A stretch of DNA of 64,000 nt from an uncultured Roseobacter sp. GTDB taxonomy: Bacteria; Pseudomonadota; Alphaproteobacteria; Rhodobacterales; Rhodobacteraceae. Made by a program: the position numbers and the translations under genes. This document shows positions 34,744 to 41,769 of the stretch, piece by piece. The stretch spans positions 129,501 to 193,500 of the forward strand of contig CANKZM010000004.1 in assembly GCA_947488305.1 (NCBI GenBank), given 5' to 3'. The notes below the pieces were generated by a model that was not told where the DNA came from, ran no database searches, and was given only the letters and a program-made list of their open reading frames with translations. How positions within the stretch are numbered: the first letter of the stretch is position 1; every line of letters starts with the position of its first letter.

Positions 34744-37190
34744 GCACGCAGTCTTTCGTTCTGCGGATCCCAGAGCGGTTGATCGGGTTGCACGGTCGCG
34801 GCATGGCGCTGGCCATAGATCTCGACCTCGATCTGAGTGCCCGGTTCGGTCAGATCCTTGCGCAACATACCCAGAGCGATGGATTTGCCTACCCTGTAGC
34901 CCCAATCGCCCGAAGTTGTCTCGCCCACCACTTCACCGTTGTGGAACAGCGGCGCCATATAGGGGGCGTCCTGATCGCCTGCCTCCACAACCAGCATGAC
35001 AAATTGCTTTTTCACGCCCTGTTGTTTTTCGTTCTGCAGCGCGGCCTTTCCGGGGAAGTCCTGCGGCTTGTCGAGTTTCACGAACCGATCTAGCCCGCCT
35101 TCGAACAGGGAATAATCGGAGGAGAGATCGCCTTTCCACGCGCGGTATCCTTTTTCGATCCGCATGGAGTTCAGCGCATACATGCCGAAGGGCGTAGCGC
35201 CCGCATTGAGGATGGCGTCATACATGGCCGGAATATGTGCGTTCTCAGCGTGCACTTCCCACCCAAGCTCGCCCGCGAAGGAAACGCGAAGCAGCGCCGC
35301 CCAACCGCCCGCGATTTCAGTTTCCTGAAAACTGAGCCAGGGCAAGGTCAAATCGGCATCGCAGAGCTTGTCCAGAAGGGCGCGTGATTCCGGACCGGTG
35401 ACGATCAGGGTCGACATCCGGTTGGTCCAGTCTTCCAGCGTGAAGGCGCAGTCTTGCGGCATTTGCCGTTCAAGCCAGTCGCGGTCATGCCATTGTGCCA
35501 GCGCCGCCGTCACCAGCACAAAGTCGTCCTCTGCCACCCGCGTGACCGACATTTCGGTCAGAATACGACCGCGGCTGTCGGCAAAGTACAAAAGGCCGAC
35601 ACGACCGATCTTGGGCAACGCGCCTGCCGCCAGACCGCGCAACCATTCGTCAGCCCCCGGCCCCTGCACCTTGAACCGCGAAAAGCCCGGCAGGTCGAGC
35701 ACGCCGACACCATCCCGCACGGCCTCGACCTCGTCCTTGACCCGCGCCGCCCATGGCCCGTTACGGTCCCACGTGTGGGTTGCTTCCTCCGAAGTATCAT
35801 CGCCGGGTTTTGCAAACCAATTGGCGCGTTCCCACCCGTTGTAGGCGCCCATCTGGCCGCCCTGTTCCACGATCTTGTCATGCACAGGCGACAGCTTCTT
35901 ATTGCGCCCGGCAGGCCATTCGTGATGCGGAAAGTGCATCGCGTACTCATGGCCATAGGTTTCGAGCGCCTTGGACAGGCAGTAATCATGGTCGGTGTAA
36001 TCGGTGTAACGGCGCGGATCGACGGCCCACATGTCCAGTTCGGTCTCGCCGTGCATGATCCATTCCGAAAGCACTTTTCCTGCCCCGCCGCCCTGCGCGA
36101 TCCCGAAGGTAAAGCTATGGCCTTCAAATGCGTTCTTCACACCGGGCATCGGCCCGATCATGGGGAGCCCGTCCGGCGCATAGGGAATGGGCCCGTTGAT
36201 GTTGCGCCCGACACCAGAGGTGCCCAGCAGCGGCATCCTCTCCATGGCATCTTCGATGTAGTATTCCAGCCGTTCGAGATCGTCGGGATAAAGCTGGAAG
36301 GAAAAGTCCTCGGGCATGGGATCGTCGGGCGTGACCCAATGGGCTTTGCAGTTGCGCTCGTACGGTCCAAGGTTCAGACCGGTTTTCTCCTGCCGCAGGT
36401 AGTAGGACGTGTCCACGTCACGGATCATCGCGACCTTCTTGCCGTTCTCTTTGGTCCAGGCTTCCAGTTCCGGGATCGGCTCGGTCAGGAAATACTGGTG
36501 GGACATGACGACCATCGGCACGGTGCGCCCGCCGAAAGGCTTGAACATCTCGCCCACGCGCTGCGCGTAGTAGCCAGCGCAATTCACCACTTTCTCGCAG
36601 CGGATATCACCTTTTTCAGTTTTCACAATCCATTCGTCGCCATCACGATCAATGCCTGTGACCGGGCAGAAACGTTCGATCCGCCCCCCCGCGTCGCGAG
36701 CCCCTTTCGCCAATGCCTGTGTTAGCTGAGCAGGGTCAATATCGCCGTCCAGCGGGTCCCACATTCCACCCGCCAAATCATGGGTTTCCATGAAGGGGTT
36801 GTACTGTTTCAACTCTTCGGGCGTGCAGATATCCATCTGCAAACCTTGTGCCCGGCCCATGCCCGCGACCTTCTCGAACTCCTGCATCCGTTCCTTCGAA
36901 TGAGCGAGGCGGATAGCACCGGTGACGTGGTAGTTCATCGGGTAGTCCACATCGTCCCCAAGCGTGCGGTACATTGCAGCAGAGTAGCGCTGCATGTTCA
37001 TCACGGCCCAAGACCCCGCAAAATTCGGTACGTTGCCTGCGGCATGCCATGTCGACCCGGCAGTAAGCTCATTCTTTTCCAGTAGGATGCAGTCTTTCCA
37101 CCCGGCTTTCGCAAGATGATAGAGTGTCGAGGTCCCCACGACCCCGCCTCCAATGATTACGACCCGTGCCGTTGTTGGAAAGTCAGCCAT
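34740..37190 (-). CDS. FAD-dependent dimethylglycine/sarcosine dehydrogenase-like protein with GcvT domain (second copy)
   Basis: This 816-aa paralogue has the same layout: FAD domain with VVIIGGGVVGTSTLYHLAKA at the N-terminus, TAGSTWHAAGNVPNF holding the likely FAD-linked His, and a GcvT/aminomethyltransferase C-terminal domain (LRVSFAGELGWEVHAE, then GMYALNSMRIEKGYRAW). It differs clearly from the other copy, so the two probably take different substrates (for example dimethylglycine versus sarcosine). GGGAG lies 9 bases before the ATG at 37190. The GFA gene ends 1 base upstream and the methyltransferase starts within its stop, so the three are co-translated. Confidence 0.92.
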   Translation of the reverse strand: MADFPTTARVVIIGGGVVGTSTLYHLAKAGWKDCILLEKNELTAGSTWHAAGNVPNFAGSWAVMNMQRYSAAMYRTLGDDVDYPMNYHVTGAIRLAHSKERMQEFEKVAGMGRAQGLQMDICTPEELKQYNPFMETHDLAGGMWDPLDGDIDPAQLTQALAKGARDAGGRIERFCPVTGIDRDGDEWIVKTEKGDIRCEKVVNCAGYYAQRVGEMFKPFGGRTVPMVVMSHQYFLTEPIPELEAWTKENGKKVAMIRDVDTSYYLRQEKTGLNLGPYERNCKAHWVTPDDPMPEDFSFQLYPDDLERLEYYIEDAMERMPLLGTSGVGRNINGPIPYAPDGLPMIGPMPGVKNAFEGHSFTFGIAQGGGAGKVLSEWIMHGETELDMWAVDPRRYTDYTDHDYCLSKALETYGHEYAMHFPHHEWPAGRNKKLSPVHDKIVEQGGQMGAYNGWERANWFAKPGDDTSEEATHTWDRNGPWAARVKDEVEAVRDGVGVLDLPGFSRFKVQGPGADEWLRGLAAGALPKIGRVGLLYFADSRGRILTEMSVTRVAEDDFVLVTAALAQWHDRDWLERQMPQDCAFTLEDWTNRMSTLIVTGPESRALLDKLCDADLTLPWLSFQETEIAGGWAALLRVSFAGELGWEVHAENAHIPAMYDAILNAGATPFGMYALNSMRIEKGYRAWKGDLSSDYSLFEGGLDRFVKLDKPQDFPGKAALQNEKQQGVKKQFVMLVVEAGDQDAPYMAPLFHNGEVVGETTSGDWGYRVGKSIALGMLRKDLTEPGTQIEVEIYGQRHAATVQPDQPLWDPQNERLRA

Positions 37191-37191
37191 G

Positions 37192-37566
37192 TCAATTCTC
37201 CCTTTGCGGCTCATCGGCCGAGATTGTGTAGTAATCGCCTTTGTCGGCGGTATGGATGTGGCCGCGCAGCTGCAGCCCGGTCGGCCCGTCAATCGAGCCG
37301 GTTGAAAAGCACGTGAAACTGTCGTCGTCATGTTCCCAGAACAGCGCCGACCCGCAGGTAGGGCAGAAACCACGTCTGGCTTTCTCCGACGATTGGTACC
37401 AGCGGACATCACCAGAGATCTTCAGCGTTCCCTCAGCTACATAAGATGACGCCCAGACGTGACCGGATTGCTTGCGGCATTGGTTGCAATGGCAAGCCGC
37501 AGGTGCACCCGGTTCCCCGTGAACCTCATATGTGACTGCCCCGCACAGGCAACTCCCTTTCAGCAT
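37192..37566 (-). CDS. GFA family (glutathione-dependent formaldehyde-activating-like) protein
   Basis: This 124-aa zinc protein has the GFA signature cysteines: GSCLCGAVTYEV, ACHCNQCRKQSG and GFCPTCGSALFWEH. Gfa proteins speed the formation of S-hydroxymethylglutathione from formaldehyde in some bacteria, although many relatives are uncharacterised. Here it directly precedes a demethylating FAD/GcvT enzyme that can release formaldehyde, which fits a detoxifying role; this is inferred. A longer frame to 37653 has no homology, so I use the ATG at 37566. The LysE exporter stop is 1 base upstream. Confidence 0.88.
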   Translation of the reverse strand: MLKGSCLCGAVTYEVHGEPGAPAACHCNQCRKQSGHVWASSYVAEGTLKISGDVRWYQSSEKARRGFCPTCGSALFWEHDDDSFTCFSTGSIDGPTGLQLRGHIHTADKGDYYTISADEPQREN

Positions 37567-37567
37567 T

Positions 37568-38188
37568 TCAAGCCCTCCCCGGCGTGGTCGCAGCGCCCAG
37601 AAGAACGCCATAAACCACAAAACATGCGGCCAATATTCGGCGCACCCAGACATGGAAAACAGCCCCCAATGCGGCCCGACCCAACCCGGCTCCTAAGGCG
37701 GTAAACCCGGTGTAGCTCAGCGCAGTGAGGGTCAGTGCGGTAGGCACGATCACCAACATTTGTTCCCAAATCGGCACATCCGGTAGAACGAATTGCGAAA
37801 AAGCTGCGAGATAGCCGGCCACACTTTTGGGATTGATCGTAGCGATGGCCAGCGCATGAAAGTAGACGGATTTTGCGGGCTTTTCCTCGATTTTCACCGG
37901 CTTTCTTGCAGTGATCCAACCGCGAACTCCGAGGTAGATGAGGAAGGCCGCTCCGATCAGTTTTGCGATGAGGAACCCAGTGGGTGACGCCGCGATCAAT
38001 GCAGTTATGCCCAGCGCGGACAAGGTGAGAAACGCGGTTGCCTGGGTCAGAATCGCCAATACACCAACCATGGCTTTTGGAAATCCGAGGTACATGCCGT
38101 TCTGGATACAATTCACGGCGTTCGGCCCTGGCGTTGTCACAAAGACCACCCAAAACAGCGCGAATATGATCCATGCCTCAAAACTCAT
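37568..38188 (-). CDS. LysE family translocator
   Basis: This 206-aa LysE-superfamily exporter has about six hydrophobic helices. The N-terminus FWVVFVTTPGPNAVNCIQNGM is the family's conserved first helix, and the ATINPKSVAGYLAAF patch is the NPK signature. The start codon overlaps the regulator's stop (TGATG), so the pair is translationally coupled, and the GFA gene follows after 1 base. In this setting it may export an amino acid made by demethylation (glycine or sarcosine-like) or a related amine; this is inferred from location. It is distinct from the LysE protein at 21.2 kb. Confidence 0.88.
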   Translation of the reverse strand: MSFEAWIIFALFWVVFVTTPGPNAVNCIQNGMYLGFPKAMVGVLAILTQATAFLTLSALGITALIAASPTGFLIAKLIGAAFLIYLGVRGWITARKPVKIEEKPAKSVYFHALAIATINPKSVAGYLAAFSQFVLPDVPIWEQMLVIVPTALTLTALSYTGFTALGAGLGRAALGAVFHVWVRRILAACFVVYGVLLGAATTPGRA

Positions 38189-38760
38189 CAGTAGACCGGC
38201 GGTGCGATAACCCAAATCGCAACAGCGGGTACGTCATATGGATTGGCCCAACGAAAGGCTTCGCCGCGAATGCGGAAACTGTCGCCCGGATTGATTGTGT
38301 GAGTTCTGCCGGCAATTTCGATATCAATTTGACCGGACAGAAGGTAACCGACCTCCTGAGTAGGACGGCAGACCGCTTCGGTAATACGGCTGCCCGGTGC
38401 AAAGGTTGAATGAACCATCTCGAAATCATCCGTCAGGTCAGGAGATAAAAGCTCCTCTACCAGTCCTTCGATTGACGACCCGATCGGGCGGCGCGTTGTA
38501 TGTCGAACGACATATCCCGCTTCATGGGCAGGTGCCGCAGAATGTCGGAATAACATGGAAATTGAGACGCCAAGCAGTGCTGCAATCTTGCGCAGGTCCG
38601 CAATCGATGGATCGGATTTGTCCCGCTCAACCTGGCTAAGCCACCCGACCGAACGTCCAAGTTGGTCTGCCATATCGACGAGTGTCAGCCCACGCGCCTT
38701 CCGAAGCGCGCGCAAGTCCGCGCCCAAGGTTTTTGGCTGATCTGGCTGGCTGTGCTGCAT
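38188..38760 (-). CDS. XRE-cupin transcriptional regulator
   Basis: The 190-aa protein has an N-terminal Xre/Cro helix-turn-helix (LRALRKARGLTLVDMADQLGRSVGWLSQVERD, about 15-46) and a C-terminal cupin effector domain (about 110-185, GYLLSGQIDIEIAGRTHTINPGDSFRI). This architecture is common for regulators of amine, polyamine and amino-acid catabolism; the cupin senses the small molecule. Two TGAAA-N13-TTTCA palindromes lie just upstream and are probably its operators, implying autoregulation and control of the whole run to about 31 kb. No good ribosome-binding site is close to the ATG (a GGGAG lies ~14 bases away). Confidence 0.93.
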   Translation of the reverse strand: MQHSQPDQPKTLGADLRALRKARGLTLVDMADQLGRSVGWLSQVERDKSDPSIADLRKIAALLGVSISMLFRHSAAPAHEAGYVVRHTTRRPIGSSIEGLVEELLSPDLTDDFEMVHSTFAPGSRITEAVCRPTQEVGYLLSGQIDIEIAGRTHTINPGDSFRIRGEAFRWANPYDVPAVAIWVIAPPVY

Positions 38761-38764
38761 CGAA

Positions 38765-38787
38765 TGAAAAAACTCCCGCTTTTTTCA
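38765..38787. promoter_or_regulatory. Operator-like palindrome 1 (TGAAA-N13-TTTCA)
   Basis: A 23-bp inverted repeat: TGAAAAAA and TTTTTTCA flank a 7-base centre, so eight bases pair on each side. It ends 4 bp before the regulator's start codon, within the leader. It has the same outer arms and same length as the second palindrome 39 bp upstream, centre to centre, which argues that one protein binds both. Confidence 0.55.
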
Positions 38788-38803
38788 CGATGCCTGAGTC
38801 GTG

Positions 38804-38826
38804 TGAAAAATACCAGAATAATTTCA
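38804..38826. promoter_or_regulatory. Operator-like palindrome 2 (TGAAA-N13-TTTCA)
   Basis: A second 23-bp site with arms (G)TGAAA and TTTCA(C) and a 13-base centre, matching the first in geometry. It lies 44-66 bp before the regulator start, where the promoter should be. Arms only match the first site at the outer five bases, so the centre is not conserved. Confidence 0.5.
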
Positions 38827-38898
38827 CTTAGGAGGTACAATTTTTGCGGACTTGCGTGGCGGCTTTTTGCGCTCGCCCACATACGGCAGAGATCACAA

Positions 38899-39354
38899 TC
38901 ACACCCGGCCGAATACCTCAGACAAGATCGTGGAAAGAGCTTCTGCATCAGACGGTTCAAACGCATCAACCTGATCGCTGTCGATGTCAAAGACACCCAG
39001 TAGCGTACCTGATGCATCCTCTACCGGCAGCACCAGTTCAGATCGAGTGGACGATGAGCATGCGATGTGACCTTCAAAAGCTTCGACATCCGGGACGATC
39101 TGAATTTCGCGCGTGCGTGCTGCGGCGCCGCACACGCCGCGCGAGAACGGAATGACCAGACAGCCATGCCCGCCCTGATATGGCCCGATTTTAAGCGTCT
39201 CCGGTGCCGTCACACGGTAGAAGCCGGTCCAGTCAAAGCGGTCATCAGAATGGTGAACCTCACAAGCGACGGTGGCCATCAACGAGACAATATCGTCTTC
39301 ACCGGCGGTCAACGCGGACACCGACTTACTCAATGCCTCATAATCAGCTTTCAC
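38899..39354 (-). CDS. msrC: Free methionine-R-sulfoxide reductase (GAF domain)
   Basis: This cytoplasmic enzyme reduces free methionine-R-sulfoxide. The 151-aa protein is a single GAF domain with the fRMsr signature: GPYQGGHGCLVIPFSRGVCGAAA and HIACSSSTRSELVLPV. The three redox cysteines of the family (equivalent to E. coli Cys84, Cys94 and Cys118) are all present. I take the GTG at 39354 as start (AAAGGGG 5 bases before); a TTG at 39384 is in frame but less likely. The gene precedes the XRE-cupin regulator by 138 bp, which holds the regulator's operators. Confidence 0.92.
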   Translation of the reverse strand: MKADYEALSKSVSALTAGEDDIVSLMATVACEVHHSDDRFDWTGFYRVTAPETLKIGPYQGGHGCLVIPFSRGVCGAAARTREIQIVPDVEAFEGHIACSSSTRSELVLPVEDASGTLLGVFDIDSDQVDAFEPSDAEALSTILSEVFGRV

Positions 39355-39426
39355 AGCGACCCCTTTCCATTCAAATCGCAACACAGAACCGGCTATTTTG
39401 ATTTTGACAGTTTTGTCGGTGCGGAT

Positions 39427-40599
39427 TCAATCGCGTTCAAGGGCAATGGCAGTCGCTTCACCACCTCCGATGCATATCGCCGCGACACCTCTTTTGGCGT
39501 CCCGTCGTTCCATGGCATTCAAGAGCGTCACCATGATCCGCGCGCCCGATGCGCCGATGGGATGCCCCAAAGCGCATGCACCGCCATTCACATTCATGAT
39601 ATCATGCGCAATTCTCATTTCATGCATGAACGCCATCGGCACGACGGCGAATGCCTCATTCACTTCCCAGAGGTCGACGCTGTCCACCTCCCAGCCGATC
39701 TTTTGCAAGAGTTTTTGCGTCGCTGGAACAGGTGCTGTTGTGAATAGCCCCGGTTTTTGTGCGTGGCTCGCATGACCGACAATTCGGGCGCGCACATCTG
39801 CGCCTTGGGCCTTAGCACCTTCTTCTGTTGTCAGGAGAAGCGCCGCGGCACCATCAGAAATCGATGACGAATTGGCCGCGGTCACTGTCCCATCCTTGCG
39901 AAAAGCGGGCCTGAGTTGGGGAATCTTGTCCGGACGTGCAGAGGCAGGTTGTTCATCTGCACTTACAGATACTGTCGTTTTTCGGGTTTCCACTTTTACC
40001 GGGGTAATCTCGCGGTCGAATGCGCCGCGTTCCTGCGCGTCGATCGCGCGTGCCAAGGAGGCCAGCGCATATTCATCTTGCCGTTCCCGCGTGAACTGGA
40101 ATGCTTCCGCGCAATCTTCCGCATAGGTGCCCATTAGGCGACCGGGTTCATAAGCATCCTCCAACCCGTCGAGGAACATGTGATCCACAACAGCACCATG
40201 GCCCAACCGGGCTCCGCCCCGCATTTTGGGCAACAGATAAGGCGCGTTGGTCATGCTTTCCATGCCGCCGGCAATCATGGTGTCGCATTGTCCAAGAGCG
40301 ATCTGATCAAAGGCGTTCATCGCCGCTTTCATCCCCGAGCCGCACATCTTGTTGAGCGTCGTTGCGGGCACGTCCTCGCCCAGCCCGCCTGCAAATCCCG
40401 CCTGTCTTGCGGGTGCCTGCCCTTGCCCAGCTGGCAGGACACAGCCCATGACCACCTCATCGACCGTCTCAACCTGCGCTTCCGCAAGCGCTTGACGGAT
40501 CGCATGCCCGCCCAATTGTGCCGCCGTCTGAGAGGTAAAAAACCCTTGGAAACCACCCATTGGGGTGCGTGCCGCGCCTGTAATTACCACTTCTCGCAT
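39427..40599 (-). CDS. Acetyl-CoA acetyltransferase (thiolase)
   Basis: This 390-aa thiolase condenses or cleaves acyl-CoA units, most likely acetoacetyl-CoA. Active-site residues are all visible: the nucleophilic Cys in NKMCGSGMKAAM (about 88), the His in NVNGGACALGHPIGASGAR (about 346) and the second Cys in AICIGGGEATA (about 376). Length is typical. An open frame reaches 40884, but homology starts at MREVVITGAARTPMGGF (ATG 40599), with CCGGAG about 7 bases upstream. It is divergent from the STAS gene. No polyhydroxybutyrate genes are adjacent. Confidence 0.95.
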   Translation of the reverse strand: MREVVITGAARTPMGGFQGFFTSQTAAQLGGHAIRQALAEAQVETVDEVVMGCVLPAGQGQAPARQAGFAGGLGEDVPATTLNKMCGSGMKAAMNAFDQIALGQCDTMIAGGMESMTNAPYLLPKMRGGARLGHGAVVDHMFLDGLEDAYEPGRLMGTYAEDCAEAFQFTRERQDEYALASLARAIDAQERGAFDREITPVKVETRKTTVSVSADEQPASARPDKIPQLRPAFRKDGTVTAANSSSISDGAAALLLTTEEGAKAQGADVRARIVGHASHAQKPGLFTTAPVPATQKLLQKIGWEVDSVDLWEVNEAFAVVPMAFMHEMRIAHDIMNVNGGACALGHPIGASGARIMVTLLNAMERRDAKRGVAAICIGGGEATAIALERD

Positions 40600-40680
40600 G
40601 GGTATACTCCGGAATAATTCAATCAATTCGTAAGGTTTGCCGACTACGGATGACTGTGTATCAGTATTCCGGAGTTTATA

Positions 40681-41022
40681 ATGGAACTTGCTAGCAAAAC
40701 AGAAGAGCAGTTGCGCATCGTTTCCGTAGAAGGCTCTCGCATTGACGCTGCCGTTGCGATTGAGTTCAAGGATGCCATGCGAGTGCAAACGGACAGCGGG
40801 CCGGATCTCGTAGTGTTGGATCTGAGCAAGGTCGACTTTATCGATTCCAGCGGTCTGGGGGCTATCGTCGCCGCGATGAAACATATGGGCCAGGATCGCA
40901 AACTAGCCCTTGCTGGACTGACCCCAACGGTGGAGCGGGTATTCAAACTCACGCGCATGGACTCCGTTTTCAGTGTTTTTCCAACCTTGGAAGGCGCGTT
41001 GGCGGAGCTAAAAGCACAATGA
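40681..41022 (+). CDS. STAS-domain anti-sigma-factor antagonist (RsbV/SpoIIAA-like)
   Basis: This is a 113-aa single STAS domain. The phosphorylatable serine is in VDFIDSSGLGAIVAA (second Ser of DSSGLG, about 57). In partner-switching systems the dephosphorylated form binds the anti-sigma kinase. The kinase-like ATP-binding gene overlaps the stop by 4 bases, so the two proteins are made together. No sigma factor or PP2C phosphatase is in the window; both would need to be elsewhere. CCGGAG precedes the ATG by about 8 bases. Confidence 0.93.
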   Translation: MELASKTEEQLRIVSVEGSRIDAAVAIEFKDAMRVQTDSGPDLVVLDLSKVDFIDSSGLGAIVAAMKHMGQDRKLALAGLTPTVERVFKLTRMDSVFSVFPTLEGALAELKAQ

Positions 41023-41492
41023 TAAAACCTGAAGAGGCCTCGGGATCAGGTACCATGCAATTATCCCCGTTTGGTTTCGTAATCCAAAGTGGCCAGTTGG
41101 CCGTACGGGAAGCCCTAAGTAAGTTCCTTGAGCAATTGGGCCCGCTCAACCTCGATGTTGAGGAAACAGGGACAGTGGAATTGGTCCTGGCAGAGGTGCT
41201 GAACAACATCGTCGAGCATGCCTACCCCCAACCCGATCAGTCAGGTCCGATCAGCGTGGATTGCGCACATCAGGCTGATGGGTTGATCGTGAACATAAAG
41301 GACCAGGGACGTGCAATGCCCGACGGGCAAATGCCAATAGGTCAATTGACATCTCTTGATGTCGAGATGGATGATCTGCCGGAGGGCGGCTTTGGCTGGT
41401 TCCTCATCCAGCATCTGGCAAAAGACGTGACTTATGACCGTGTCGGCAACGAAAACCATCTGCGCATGCGTCTTGCCATCGGTTTCTTTTGA
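41019..41492 (+). CDS. RsbW-like anti-sigma regulatory kinase (HATPase_c)
   Basis: The 157-aa protein is a GHKL-fold ATP-binding domain of the RsbW/SpoIIAB type: N-box VLAEVLNNIVEHAYP (about 62-76), G1 box VNIKDQGRAMPDGQ (about 92), and a GGFGWFLIQHLAKDV G2-like block. It should bind or phosphorylate the STAS protein encoded just upstream. Whether its client is a sigma factor or a PP2C-linked signalling protein is not visible. The ~30 N-terminal residues before the domain are not conserved-looking. Confidence 0.9.
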   Translation: MIKPEEASGSGTMQLSPFGFVIQSGQLAVREALSKFLEQLGPLNLDVEETGTVELVLAEVLNNIVEHAYPQPDQSGPISVDCAHQADGLIVNIKDQGRAMPDGQMPIGQLTSLDVEMDDLPEGGFGWFLIQHLAKDVTYDRVGNENHLRMRLAIGFF

Positions 41493-41769
41493 CAATCTTT
41501 TGTTAAGTCCGCGGACATCTCAGCCTTATAAATTCCCCATTCTACCCACAAAGCGCCAAGAAGCGATCATATTGCCGCCTTCTTCGACCTGCATACACGG
41601 TCTTGTAGCTGCATATAGCTTCCCTCGGCGCTGCGTGTAATAGCCCCCACCCAGTGCGCGGCGTCGAGGACTTCTCCCCCCATCTTATGTCAATGAAACC
41701 CCAGCGTGGACATTTCCGTTCAAGCCGCTAGGTTTCCGGAAATCCAGATCTCCGGTACAAGGTTTCAAA
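41493..41769. other. Intergenic gap, no feature recognised
   Basis: This 277-bp gap lies between the RsbW-like gene and the gamma-glutamyltransferase gene. It contains short open frames with no resemblance to known proteins, no clear stem-loop with a T-tract, and no palindrome of note. It probably carries the promoter of the gamma-glutamyltransferase gene, whose ATG is preceded by AAGG. Confidence 0.4.
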
